From assembly GCF_008974245.1 (NCBI RefSeq), contig NZ_BBZI01000005.1, forward strand, positions 840,180-904,179: a stretch of 64,000 nt of DNA. Reading direction: 5' to 3'. The notes beneath the pieces were generated by a model. The model searched no databases. It saw only the letters and a list, made by a program, of their open reading frames with translations, and had not been told where the DNA came from. A program made the translations under genes and the position numbers. The DNA is from Streptomyces abyssomicinicus. GTDB taxonomy: Bacteria; Actinomycetota; Actinomycetes; Streptomycetales; Streptomycetaceae. Of this stretch, positions 19,397 to 28,245 are shown one piece after another. Every line of letters starts with the position of its first letter. The first letter of the stretch is position 1.

Positions 19397-20239
19397 GTGG
19401 CCAACGTCGTACGCGCAGCCCTGGTCCAGGCGACCTGGACCGGCGACACCGAATCCATGATCGCCAAGCATGAGGAACACGCCCGTGAGGCGGCCCGGCA
19501 GGGCGCCCGGATCATCGGCTTCCAGGAAGTCTTCAACGCCCCCTACTTCTGCCAGGTCCAGGACCCCGAGCACTACCGGTGGGCGGAGGCCGTCCCGGAG
19601 GGCCCCACCGTCACCCGGATGCGGGCCCTGGCCCGGGAGACCGGCATGGTGATCGTGGTGCCGGTCTTCGAGGTGGAGCAGAGCGGCTTCTACTACAACA
19701 CCGCCGTCGTCGTCGACGCGGACGGTGAGGTGCTGGGCAAGTACCGCAAGCACCACATCCCCCAGGTCAAGGGATTCTGGGAGAAGTACTACTTCAAGCC
19801 CGGCAATCTGGGCTGGCCGGTCTTCGACACCGCCGTCGGCAAGGTCGGCGTCTACATCTGCTACGACCGGCACTTCCCCGAGGGCTGGCGCCAGCTCGGT
19901 CTGAACGGCGCCCAGCTCGTCTACAACCCGTCCGCCACCTCGCGCGGGCTGTCCGCCTACCTGTGGCAGCTCGAGCAGCCCGCGGCCGCCGTCGCCAACG
20001 AGTACTTCGTCGCCGCCATCAACCGGGTCGGCCAGGAACCCTACGGCGACAACGACTTCTACGGCACCAGCTACTTCGTCGACCCGCGCGGACAGTTCGT
20101 CGGCGACGTCGCCAGCGACAAGGAGGAGGAACTCGTCGTCCGCGACCTCGACCTCGGCCTGATCGAGGAGGTACGGCAGCAGTGGGCCTTCTACCGCGAC
20201 CGGCGGCCGGACGCCTACCAGGGCCTGGTGCAGCCGTGA
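19397..20239 (+). CDS. Beta-ureidopropionase (N-carbamoyl-beta-alanine amidohydrolase)
   Basis: Nitrilase-superfamily enzyme (280 aa) expected to cleave N-carbamoyl-beta-alanine to beta-alanine, CO2 and ammonia, the last hydrolytic step of reductive uracil breakdown. The catalytic Glu-Lys-Cys triad reads E44 (GFQEVFNAPYF), K118 (KYRKHHIPQ) and C155 (VGVYICYDRHFPEGWR). GTG at 19397 has GAAGGAG upstream; the longer frame runs back into the promoter. Its stop overlaps the aminotransferase start (GTGA), and dihydropyrimidinase follows, which fixes the pathway. Substrate specificity is inferred from context. Confidence 0.88.
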   Translation: MANVVRAALVQATWTGDTESMIAKHEEHAREAARQGARIIGFQEVFNAPYFCQVQDPEHYRWAEAVPEGPTVTRMRALARETGMVIVVPVFEVEQSGFYYNTAVVVDADGEVLGKYRKHHIPQVKGFWEKYYFKPGNLGWPVFDTAVGKVGVYICYDRHFPEGWRQLGLNGAQLVYNPSATSRGLSAYLWQLEQPAAAVANEYFVAAINRVGQEPYGDNDFYGTSYFVDPRGQFVGDVASDKEEELVVRDLDLGLIEEVRQQWAFYRDRRPDAYQGLVQP

Positions 20240-21597
20240 CGGCGGCGGACGCGAACACCGCGCGCCCCGCGGGATCCACGGCGACCGCCGTGCCCGGGAC
20301 GCCCGCCGGGTCCCCGGGGCTGCTCGCCCGGCACCGGGCCGTGCTCCCCGACTGGCTCGCCCTCTACTACGACGACCCGCTGGAGATCACCCACGGCGAG
20401 GGACGCCACGTCTGGGACGCCGCGGGCCGCAAGTACCTCGACTTCTTCGGCGGCATCCTCACCACCATGACCGCCCACGCCCTCCCCGCGGTCGCCGAGG
20501 CGGTCACCGGACAGGCCGGCCGGCTGCTGCACTCCTCCACGCTCTACCTCAACCGGCCGATGGTCGAACTCGCCGAACGGATCGCCCGGCTCTCCGGCAT
20601 CCCCGACGCCCGGGTCTTCTTCACCACCTCCGGCACCGAGGCCAACGACACCGCGCTGCTGCTGGCCACCACCCACCGGCGCAGCAACCAGATCCTGGCC
20701 ATGCGCAACAGCTACCACGGACGGTCCTTCTCCACCGTCTCCGTCACCGGCAACCGGGGCTGGTCGCCGACCTCGCTCTCCCCGCTGCAGACCCTCTACG
20801 TCCACGGCGGCGTCCGCCACCGAGGCCCCTACGCCGACCTGGACGACGCGGCGTTCACCGCCGCCTGCGTCGCCGACCTGCGCGACCTCCTCGGCCATGT
20901 CCGCTCCCCGGCCGCGCTGATCGCCGAACCGGTGCAGGGCGTCGGCGGGTTCACCTCCCCGCCGGACGGGCTGTACGCGGCGTTCCGCGAGGTCCTCGCC
21001 GAGCAGGGCGTGCTGTGGATCGCCGACGAGGTGCAGACCGGCTGGGGCCGCACCGGCGACCACTTCTGGGGCTGGCAGGCGCACGCGGGCAGCGGTCCGC
21101 CCGACATCGTCACCTTCGCCAAGGGCATCGGCAACGGCATGTCGGTGGGCGGTGTGATCGCCCGCGCCGAGATCATGAACTGCCTCGACGCCAACTCCAT
21201 CTCCACCTTCGGCGGCACCCAGGTCACCATGGCCGCGGCGCTCGCCAACCTCGACCACCTGCTGGAGCACGACCTCCAGGGCAACGCCCGCCGGGTCGGC
21301 GGTCTGCTGCTGAAGCGGCTGCGGGACGCCTGCGCCGGGCTGCCGGGCGTCAAGGAGGTGCGGGGGCGCGGGCTGATGATCGGCGTCGAACTGGTCCGGC
21401 CCGGCACCCACCTGGCCGCCCCCGAGGCCGCGGCCGCCGTCCTGGAAGCGGCCCGCGAGGGCGGCCTCCTGCTCGGCAAGGGCGGCGGCCACGACACCAG
21501 CGCGCTGCGCATCGCCCCGCCCCTGTCGCTCACCGCCGCCGAGGCCGAGGAGGGAGCGGCCATCCTCGAACAGGCCCTGCGCCGGGTCGCGGGGTGA
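20236..21597 (+). CDS. Class III aminotransferase, probable beta-alanine transaminase
   Basis: PLP enzyme (453 aa) of the omega-aminotransferase class. Landmarks: FFTTSGTEANDTALL, the PLP-stacking NSYHGRSFS, the Asp-containing LWIADEVQTGWGRTGDHFWG, and Schiff-base lysine K296 in VTFAKGIGNGMSVGG. In this operon it most likely transfers the amino group of beta-alanine (or 3-aminoisobutyrate) to give a semialdehyde. Translationally coupled to the preceding amidohydrolase; 70 bases before dihydropyrimidinase. Confidence 0.88.
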   Translation: MTAADANTARPAGSTATAVPGTPAGSPGLLARHRAVLPDWLALYYDDPLEITHGEGRHVWDAAGRKYLDFFGGILTTMTAHALPAVAEAVTGQAGRLLHSSTLYLNRPMVELAERIARLSGIPDARVFFTTSGTEANDTALLLATTHRRSNQILAMRNSYHGRSFSTVSVTGNRGWSPTSLSPLQTLYVHGGVRHRGPYADLDDAAFTAACVADLRDLLGHVRSPAALIAEPVQGVGGFTSPPDGLYAAFREVLAEQGVLWIADEVQTGWGRTGDHFWGWQAHAGSGPPDIVTFAKGIGNGMSVGGVIARAEIMNCLDANSISTFGGTQVTMAAALANLDHLLEHDLQGNARRVGGLLLKRLRDACAGLPGVKEVRGRGLMIGVELVRPGTHLAAPEAAAAVLEAAREGGLLLGKGGGHDTSALRIAPPLSLTAAEAEEGAAILEQALRRVAG

Positions 21598-21667
21598 CCC
21601 CGGGGCCGCTTCCGTCCCGCCCCGGCCGGTACCGGCCGGATCCGCCCAGGAAGGAGAGGCACAGCCC

Positions 21668-23068
21668 ATGTCCCGCACCGTGATCCGCGGCGGCCTCGTC
21701 GTCACCGCGTCCGACGAGGTCCACGCCGACGTCCTGATCGAGGACGGCCGCGTCGCCGCCCTCGCCGCCCCCGGCACCACCGCCGCCGAGGCGTGGACCG
21801 CCGACCGCGCCCTGGACGCCACCGACCGGTACGTCCTCCCGGGCGGCGTCGACGCCCACACCCACATGGAGATGCCGTTCGGCGGCACCCACTCCTCCGA
21901 CACCTTCGAGACCGGCACCCGCGCCGCGGCCTGGGGCGGCACCACCACCATCGTCGACTTCGCGATCCAGACCGTCGGCCGCAGCCTCCGCGAGGGCCTG
22001 GACGCCTGGCACGCCAAGGCCGAGTCGAACTGCGCCGTCGACTACGGCTTCCACATGATCGTCTCGGACGTCGGCGCGCACACGCTCCGGGAGATGGACC
22101 GCCTGATCGAGGAGGGCGTGACCTCGTTCAAGCAGTTCATGGCCTACCCCGGCGTCTTCTACTCCGACGACGGCCAGATCCTGCGCGCCATGCAGCGCGC
22201 CGCCGCCAACGGCGGGCTGATCATGATGCACGCCGAGAACGGCATCGCCATCGACGTCCTGGTCGAACAGGCCCTGGCCCGCGGCGAGACCGACCCGAGG
22301 TTCCACGGCGAGGTCCGCAAGGAACTGCTGGAGGCCGAGGCGACCCACCGCGCGATCCGCCTCGCCGAGGTGGCCGGAGCACCGCTGTACGTCGTGCACG
22401 TCTCCGCGGCGAAGGCCGTGGCCGAACTGGCCCGGGCCCGGGACGAAGGGCTCCCCGTCTTCGGCGAGACCTGTCCGCAGTACCTGTTCCTCTCCACCGA
22501 CAACCTGGCCGAACCCGGCTTCGAAGGCGCCAAGTACGTCTGCTCCACCCCGCTGCGCCCCCGGGAGCACCAGGCGGCGCTGTGGCGCGGACTGCGCACC
22601 GGCGACCTCCAGGTGGTCTCCACCGACCACTGCCCGTTCTGCTTCACGGGGCAGAAGGACATGGGCCGCGGGGACTTCTCCAAGATCCCCAACGGCATGC
22701 CGGGCGTCGAACACCGCATGGACCTGCTGCACCAGGCGGTCCTCGACGGCCACATCACCCGCCGCCGCTGGATCGACATCGCCTGCGCGACCCCGGCGCG
22801 GATGTTCGGCCTCTACCCGAGGAAGGGCACCATCGCGCCCGGCGCCGACGCCGACGTGGTGATCTACGACCCGCACGCGGAGCAGGTGATCTCCGCCGCG
22901 ACGCACCACATGAACGTCGACTACTCCGCCTACGAGGGGCGGCGGATCACCGGCCGGGTGGAGACGGTCCTCTCCCGCGGCGTCCCGGTCGTCGAGGCCG
23001 GCGCGTACGTGGGACGGGCCGGGCACGGCTCGTACCTGCCGCGCGGCCTCTGCCAGTTGGCCGGCTGA
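21668..23068 (+). CDS. hydA: Dihydropyrimidinase (D-hydantoinase)
   Basis: Opens the ring of dihydrouracil/dihydrothymine. The 466-residue amidohydrolase has the full metal set: H64 and H66 (DAHTHME), the carboxylated lysine K155 (SFKQFMAYPGVF), H188 (MMHAENG), H244 (VVHVSAAKA) and D320 (STDHCPFCF). Length equals that of bacterial hydantoinases. ATG preceded by AGGAAGGAG. Last gene of the first half of the pyrimidine pathway. Confidence 0.93.
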   Translation: MSRTVIRGGLVVTASDEVHADVLIEDGRVAALAAPGTTAAEAWTADRALDATDRYVLPGGVDAHTHMEMPFGGTHSSDTFETGTRAAAWGGTTTIVDFAIQTVGRSLREGLDAWHAKAESNCAVDYGFHMIVSDVGAHTLREMDRLIEEGVTSFKQFMAYPGVFYSDDGQILRAMQRAAANGGLIMMHAENGIAIDVLVEQALARGETDPRFHGEVRKELLEAEATHRAIRLAEVAGAPLYVVHVSAAKAVAELARARDEGLPVFGETCPQYLFLSTDNLAEPGFEGAKYVCSTPLRPREHQAALWRGLRTGDLQVVSTDHCPFCFTGQKDMGRGDFSKIPNGMPGVEHRMDLLHQAVLDGHITRRRWIDIACATPARMFGLYPRKGTIAPGADADVVIYDPHAEQVISAATHHMNVDYSAYEGRRITGRVETVLSRGVPVVEAGAYVGRAGHGSYLPRGLCQLAG

Positions 23069-23108
23069 ACGGGGCCGGGGCCGGGCGCGCCCCCCGGGCG
23101 GGGACCGC

Positions 23109-23540
23109 TCAGTCCCGCGCGCGGGGCTCCAGCACCGAGACGGAGCCCTGGGCGACGGCGCACAGCGACTCCGTGCCGTCGGCGGCCACCGTGACCAGGT
23201 CGCACCGGCACACCACCCGGCTGCGGCCCGCGCGCACCACCTCGGCGTCGGCGCGCAGCAGGACGCCGACGCCGGGGCGCAGGTAGTCGATGCTGAACCC
23301 GGCGGTCATCACCCCGGTGCCCACCGCGGCGCCCGCGGCGAAGGTCAGGGCGTTGTCCGCCGCGTAGCTCAGCACACCGCCGTGCAGGACACCGTTCTGC
23401 TGACGCAGTTCGTCGCGGATGTCGACCTCCAGCGTCGCCCGCCCGTCCGCGAAGCGGGTCAGACGCGCGCCGACCAGTGCGTTGAAGGGCTGCGCGGCAA
23501 GGACCTTCTGGCCCAGGGCCAGGCCGGTGTCGTCACTCAT
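23109..23540 (-). CDS. PaaI-family hotdog thioesterase
   Basis: Small acyl-CoA thioesterase-like protein (143 aa). The hotdog signature is QNGVLHGGVLSYAADNAL followed by GFSIDYLRPGVG and the paired strands LRADAEVVRAGRSRVVCRCDL. Start ATG at 23540 chosen because the upstream in-frame stretch is alanine/arginine-rich without a ribosome site. Convergent with dihydropyrimidinase; substrate not predictable. Confidence 0.88.
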   Translation of the reverse strand: MSDDTGLALGQKVLAAQPFNALVGARLTRFADGRATLEVDIRDELRQQNGVLHGGVLSYAADNALTFAAGAAVGTGVMTAGFSIDYLRPGVGVLLRADAEVVRAGRSRVVCRCDLVTVAADGTESLCAVAQGSVSVLEPRARD

Positions 23541-23597
23541 GGGCCGACGATGCTGCGCCGCCGGGAGCGCTGTCAAGATCCCCGCCGCACCGCGCCC

Positions 23598-23651
23598 GCC
23601 GGTCCCGCGCACCGTGCCTGCCGGTCCCGCGCACCGTGCCTGCCGGTCCCG
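23598..23651. repeat. 22-bp tandem repeat, about 2.5 copies
   Basis: The unit beginning GCCGGTCCCG starts at 23598, 23620 and 23642, an exact 22-base period; the third copy is partial. It lies in the divergent intergenic region between the thioesterase and M20 genes. Confidence 0.8.
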
Positions 23652-23764
23652 TGCCGGCCCGTCTCCCGCACGGGAGGCGTGGGGGAGGCGCCCCGGGCGG
23701 CGGGGGCGACCGGGAGGGTGTCCTCCGGGGCCCGGGCGAGCCTGTACCGTCCGAGGGGACGCCG

Positions 23765-23794
23765 GGCCGACGACCGCCCGGCCGACGACCGCCC
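23765..23794. repeat. 15-bp perfect tandem duplication
   Basis: GGCCGACGACCGCCC occurs twice in direct succession, 30 bases before the M20 gene start, with a further partial GGCCG. Probably slippage. Confidence 0.75.
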
Positions 23795-23823
23795 GGCCGC
23801 GTGTGCCCTCCCAGGAAGCGACG

Positions 23824-25011
23824 ATGACGCAGACCCGCTACACCCCCGCGGACGAGGCGATAGGCCGGTGGACCGGCCGCCTGCTGGCGCTCAGCCGGGC
23901 GATCCACGCCGAGCCGGAGACGGCCTTCGCCGAGCACGCCGCCTCGGCCCGGGTGGCCGGCCTGCTCGCGGAGGCGGGATTCGCGGTCGAGCGCGGGGTG
24001 TGCGAGCTGCCGACCGCGCTGAGCGCGACCTACGGTGAGGGCGACCTGACCGTGGGGCTGTGCGCCGAGTACGACGCCCTGCCCGAGGTCGGCCACGCCT
24101 GCGGACACAACCTGATCGCCTCCGCCGCCGTGGGCGCCGCGATCGGGCTGGCCGCCGTGGCCGGGGAGCTGGGGTTCAGGGTCAAGCTCCTCGGCACGCC
24201 CGCCGAGGAACAGGGCGGCGGGAAGGCGCTGATGCTGGAGCGCGGCGCCTTCGACGACGTCACCGTGGCCATGATGGTCCACCCCGGCCCCGCCGACCTC
24301 ACCCTCGGCGGCGACGGCACCACCGCCGCGGCCAGGTTCCGGGCCGTCTTCCGGGGCCGCACCGCCCACTCCGCCAAGGCGCCGCACCTCGCGCTCAACG
24401 CCGGCGACGCCGCGGTCGTCGCCCAGGTCGCCGTCGGACTGCTGCGGCAGCAGACCACGCCGGACTCCCGGATCTCCGGCTTCGTCCGCGAGGCGGGACG
24501 GCGGACCAACATGGTCCCGGACCGTGCCGTGCTGGAGTACGAGGTCCGCGCGGCCACCGCCGAACAGCTCGCGCCGCTGGCCGAGCGGGTGCTGGACTGC
24601 TTCCGCGGCGCCGCGCTCGCCACCGGGACCACCGTCGAGACCGGGCGGACCCAGCCCGACTACCTCGACCTCCGCCAGGACCGGTGGCTGCTGGAGACAT
24701 ACGAGGGGCACCTCGCCGAGGTCGGCCGCGCCGCCGAACCGCTGCCGCCGGGGAGCGTCACCGCCTCCACCGACATGGGCAACGTCAGCCACGTGGTGCC
24801 CTCGATCCACCCGCACATCGGGGTCCTGGGCTGCGACGCCACGCCCCACCACGCGGAGTTCGCCGACGAGATGACCACCCCGGCCGCCGACACCGCCCTG
24901 CTCGACGCGGCCACCCTGCTGGCCCGCACCGGCATCGACCTCGCCGCCGACGCCGGGCGGCGGCGGCACTACGTCGGCCTCCACGCGCGTCGCGGGCGGG
25001 CCGGCCGATGA
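23824..25011 (+). CDS. M20-family amidohydrolase (AbgB-like)
   Basis: Cytoplasmic zinc-dependent amidohydrolase of 395 aa. Metal-site stretches: LCAEYDALPEVGHACGHN, GTPAEEQGGGKALM and the C-terminal CDATPHHAEFADEM. The lid/dimer domain is inserted as FRAVFRGRTAHSAKAPHLALNAGDAA. The overall pattern resembles the M20D group that includes p-aminobenzoyl-glutamate hydrolase B and N-acyl amino acid hydrolases; the actual substrate is unknown. ATG at 23824 preceded by AGGAAG; stop overlaps the phosphopantetheinyl transferase start. Confidence 0.85.
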   Translation: MTQTRYTPADEAIGRWTGRLLALSRAIHAEPETAFAEHAASARVAGLLAEAGFAVERGVCELPTALSATYGEGDLTVGLCAEYDALPEVGHACGHNLIASAAVGAAIGLAAVAGELGFRVKLLGTPAEEQGGGKALMLERGAFDDVTVAMMVHPGPADLTLGGDGTTAAARFRAVFRGRTAHSAKAPHLALNAGDAAVVAQVAVGLLRQQTTPDSRISGFVREAGRRTNMVPDRAVLEYEVRAATAEQLAPLAERVLDCFRGAALATGTTVETGRTQPDYLDLRQDRWLLETYEGHLAEVGRAAEPLPPGSVTASTDMGNVSHVVPSIHPHIGVLGCDATPHHAEFADEMTTPAADTALLDAATLLARTGIDLAADAGRRRHYVGLHARRGRAGR

Positions 25012-25739
25012 TGCGGGACCTGCTGCCGCCCGCCGTGCACCTCGCCGAGTCCTTCGGTGACCTGCCCGAGGCGGTGCTGCTGCCCGAGGAGGAACCGGCC
25101 ATCGCCCGCGCGGTGGAGAAGAGGCGCCGCGAGTACACCACCGTGCGCCACCTGGCCCGGCGCGCGCTCGGCTGCCTCGGGCACGGCGGCGCCGCCCTGC
25201 CCCCGGGCGAACTCCGCGCGCCGCGCTGGCCGTCGGGCGTGGTGGGCTCCATGACCCACTGCGAGGGCTACCGCGCCGCCGCGGCGGCGGACGCCGCCCT
25301 GCTGGCCTCCGTCGGCATCGACGCGGAACCGCACGAGCCGCTGCCGCCGGAGGTGCTGGGCGGGGCGGCGCTGCCGGAGGAACGGGAGCACCTGGCCGGG
25401 CTCGCCCGGCTGAGGCCGGAGACCCACTGGGACCGGGTGCTGTTCTCCGCCAAGGAGTCGGTCTACAAGGCCTGGTACCCGCTCACCGGGGCGTGGCTGG
25501 GGTTCGAGGACGCGGTCCTCGCCTTCGACCCCTCCGGCACGTTCCGCGCCCGCGTGCTGCCGGGCGCGCTGGTGGAGGGCGGACCGGCCGCCTTCGACGG
25601 CCGGTGGTCCGTGGCGGACGGATTCGTCACCACGGCCGTGGTGGTGGACGGGGGCCTCCCGGTGGACGGAGCCGGACCGACCGCCGCGTCCGCGCGCTGC
25701 CGGTGCCGGGGGCGGGACGGCGCGGACGCCGCGGGGTAG
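25008..25739 (+). CDS. 4'-phosphopantetheinyl transferase (EntD/Sfp type)
   Basis: Converts apo carrier proteins to holo form by transferring phosphopantetheine from CoA. The 243-residue protein shows the arginine-rich VEKRRREYTTVRHLARRAL, SMTHCEGYRAAAAA, GIDAEPHEPL with magnesium ligands D105 and E107, and FSAKESVYKAWYPLTG with E150 and K153. The spacing is that of EntD-class enzymes. It overlaps the amidohydrolase stop by 4 bases (ATGA); a second ATG directly follows. Being 6 kb from the siderophore operon, it is a good candidate to prime ArCP and EntF, though that is inference. No iron box was seen before it. Confidence 0.92.
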   Translation: MMRDLLPPAVHLAESFGDLPEAVLLPEEEPAIARAVEKRRREYTTVRHLARRALGCLGHGGAALPPGELRAPRWPSGVVGSMTHCEGYRAAAAADAALLASVGIDAEPHEPLPPEVLGGAALPEEREHLAGLARLRPETHWDRVLFSAKESVYKAWYPLTGAWLGFEDAVLAFDPSGTFRARVLPGALVEGGPAAFDGRWSVADGFVTTAVVVDGGLPVDGAGPTAASARCRCRGRDGADAAG

Positions 25740-26086
25740 CGGAGCGCCGCCGGAGCGGGCGCGGGGCGAGGGCTTCGCCGTTCCGCCCGGACCGGCGGCG
25801 GGGGCCTCCGCCGTTCCCGCCCGGATCCGGGGCGAGGGACCGGCCGTTGCGCCACGGACCCGCGGCGCGGCCCGCCGCACGGGACGGCGCCGGGCGGTCC
25901 GCGTGCGCCACCCTCCCCCGCGGCGGTCACGGCGGGCTACCCTCGACTCCCTTCTCATCGGCGCCGCGACTTCCCGGGGCGCCGTGACGGACGACGGGGG
26001 TGCGCCGTGAGGGAGCCGAGATCCGTGCCGGCAGGAGCACACCGGGGCGCAACGCGGCACCCCGGGGGCGGTCCGGGGGCGCGGCG
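25740..26086. repeat. Intergenic region with three imperfect 30-33 bp repeats
   Basis: No gene. Three diverged direct copies of a unit built around GCCGTT-C-CGCCCGGA-CCGG lie at roughly 25763-25795, 25801-25830 and 25830-25863. TACCCT (25938-25943) could be a -10 element for the downstream conflict operon but has no clear -35 partner. The trypsin-VMAP gene follows. Confidence 0.55.
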
Positions 26087-28138
26087 ATGAGCCGTGAGGA
26101 GGCACGCCGCCTCCTGGTGACCCTCACCGAGGCGGCCACCGTGCGCATCCACCGGGAGGCCGAGGGGTATGACCGGGACGAGGCGGGGCGAGGGCCGGGC
26201 GCGTTCCTGGGAAGCGGCGTGTTCGCCGCCCCCGGACGCGTCCTGACCTGTGCGCACGTGCTGGACGGGGCCGAGGAGGGCGAGGGGGTGACGGTGGTGT
26301 ACGAGCCCGGTGAACCCGGAGGCGGCGGCCGGTCCCTCGCCGTGCGCGCCGTCGTCGAGGCGGTGCTCGGCGGTCCCGACGAGCACGGCAACCACCACCC
26401 GCCCGACCTCGCCGTGCTCCGGCTGCGCGAGGCGGGTCCGCACCCCTGCGCGCTGCTGTCGCACCGGCCCGCCCGCACCGACAGCGACGCCGAGGTGCGC
26501 TACTGCGGCTGGGTGCCCCGCGGCGACCACGACGCCGTGCGCATCGGAGCCGGTGCGCGCGTCGGCGGGACCCACGACCACGGCGCCGAGAGGCAGTTGA
26601 TCCGGTTCGTCGGCGAGACGCCGCGCGAGGGCGTCTCCGGCGGCCCGGTGCTGGATCTCGAACGGGGCGAGGTGGTCGGCCTGGTGAAGGGCAAGAACAT
26701 GGCCCCGCCCGACCCCTACTACCGCAACGCCCCTCCGGAGAGCGGCGGTTACTTCGTCGACCTGGCCAAGCTGAGCCTGCTGCCCAGGGCCCGCGGACTG
26801 CACCACGAACTGCTCACCGCCCACGACCGGCACCACGGCGACGCGATGTCCCTCGCCCCGCCCGCCGGCACCTGGACCGACGGCCAGAACCTGCTGCCCG
26901 CCACCGCGGCGGCCCGGGGCAGCGACCTGCGCCCCTCCGAACTGACCCGCCTGCTCGCCTGGCTGGGGGCCCTGCCGCCGCCCGCGGACCCGATGGCGCT
27001 GCGGCACACGATCCGCGGCCTGGTGCGCGGCCCCGGCATGGTGGCCCGCCCGTACCTGTGGCGCGACGGGATAGGGCTGCTGCGGGGCGCCCGCGCGGAC
27101 CGCGCCGGCCAGCTGGAGCTGTACCTGGAGTACGTCACCTGGGCGCTCGAGACCTGCGGACCGCCCCGCGACTCGCTGGAGAAGAGGGGCCGGGACGAAC
27201 TCTGCGACTGGGTGGAGGAACTCGGCGTGGACCTGGACATCCTCGTCCGCGGGGAACTGATCAACCGGATCGGGCGGGTGCGCCTGCTCCAGGCGGCCCC
27301 GCCCGCCGAGACGCCCGGCGAGCCGCCCCCGGCGGCGCGGACGGTGACCCTCCAGGTGTGGCAGGACGGCTGGAACCAGCAGGTGTGCGACTGGCTGATA
27401 CAGATCACCGACTCCGGCCCCGACGCCGGACCCGAGACCGTCACGGACGACCACACCGCCACCCCGGTCGGCCTGCTCCCGCAGCACGCGGCCGCCGAAC
27501 TCACCGCGGCCTTCCACGACGCCGACCTCGACGGCGCCCCCGCCCTGTTCCGCCTGCTGGTCCCGCACGGCCTGCTCGGACTGCGGCCCGAGGACTGGCC
27601 GCTGGGCCCCGGCGGGCGCCCGCTCGGCGCGTTGCGGCCGGTGGTGATCGGCTGCTCCACCCGCGCGCACCCGGAACGCCAGGCCACCTGGTGGGAGGCC
27701 TTCCACCCCGGGAGAGGCGGCGCGCGCCCGCGCGCCCGGGTCGTCGACTGCGACCGGGGGAACCCGCACCCCGTGCCGCCGGACAGCGAGCGGCTGGCCT
27801 CCCTCCCGGCGGAGTCGGTGCCGGTGCTCTGCCGCCACGGCGACGGCCAGGAGGGCCCCGCGGCGGTGGTCGACGCCGGGTTCCCCGTCTCGCTGTGGCG
27901 GCGCCGCGGCGACCGGGCCGCGCTGCTGGACGAATCGGTGGGCGAGGTGTGCGGCGAGTTCCACCGCCGTGTGGAGGACGAGCTGGCCCGCGCGCGCACC
28001 GCCGCCGCCCTCCCCGAACGGGTCCGCGCCTGGCGGGCCGCGGTGGCCGACGGCGACACCGGCCACTTCTGGAGCGCAGGGCTCACCCTGCTCCACGATC
28101 CGCCGCTTCCCGAGGAAGAACCCCTGGAAGCCCTCTGA
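26087..28138 (+). CDS. Trypsin-like protease fused to VMAP domain
   Basis: 683-residue protein. The N-terminal ~250 residues are a chymotrypsin-fold serine protease with a complete triad: H57 (LTCAHVLDG), D107 (PPDLAVLRL) and S184 (GVSGGPVLD). There is no signal peptide, so it should act inside the cell. The remainder matches the vWA-MoxR-associated protein (VMAP) architecture: a helical middle region (LTRLLAWLGALPPPADP, LELYLEYVTWALE) and a C-terminal domain ending in WRAAVADGDTGHFWSAGLTLLHDPP. In the known VMAP ternary systems this component carries the effector and works with the MoxR ATPase and vWA proteins, exactly the next two genes. ATG at 26087 was chosen where similarity begins; a GTG at 26000 would add 29 basic residues. 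Confidence 0.85.
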   Translation: MSREEARRLLVTLTEAATVRIHREAEGYDRDEAGRGPGAFLGSGVFAAPGRVLTCAHVLDGAEEGEGVTVVYEPGEPGGGGRSLAVRAVVEAVLGGPDEHGNHHPPDLAVLRLREAGPHPCALLSHRPARTDSDAEVRYCGWVPRGDHDAVRIGAGARVGGTHDHGAERQLIRFVGETPREGVSGGPVLDLERGEVVGLVKGKNMAPPDPYYRNAPPESGGYFVDLAKLSLLPRARGLHHELLTAHDRHHGDAMSLAPPAGTWTDGQNLLPATAAARGSDLRPSELTRLLAWLGALPPPADPMALRHTIRGLVRGPGMVARPYLWRDGIGLLRGARADRAGQLELYLEYVTWALETCGPPRDSLEKRGRDELCDWVEELGVDLDILVRGELINRIGRVRLLQAAPPAETPGEPPPAARTVTLQVWQDGWNQQVCDWLIQITDSGPDAGPETVTDDHTATPVGLLPQHAAAELTAAFHDADLDGAPALFRLLVPHGLLGLRPEDWPLGPGGRPLGALRPVVIGCSTRAHPERQATWWEAFHPGRGGARPRARVVDCDRGNPHPVPPDSERLASLPAESVPVLCRHGDGQEGPAAVVDAGFPVSLWRRRGDRAALLDESVGEVCGEFHRRVEDELARARTAAALPERVRAWRAAVADGDTGHFWSAGLTLLHDPPLPEEEPLEAL

Positions 28139-28245
28139 CGGGGCGCAGCCGGGGCCCCAGGAGTACTGCCGGGGAGGGGGCCGGACCACTACGGTGGGCC
28201 GGGGCCTTCGCCCGATCCGAAGCCGAGCGAGGACGAGGAACCGAC

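Noticed and set aside
23598..23794. CRISPR array
   Set aside because: Units are directly adjacent without spacers and have only 2-3 copies.
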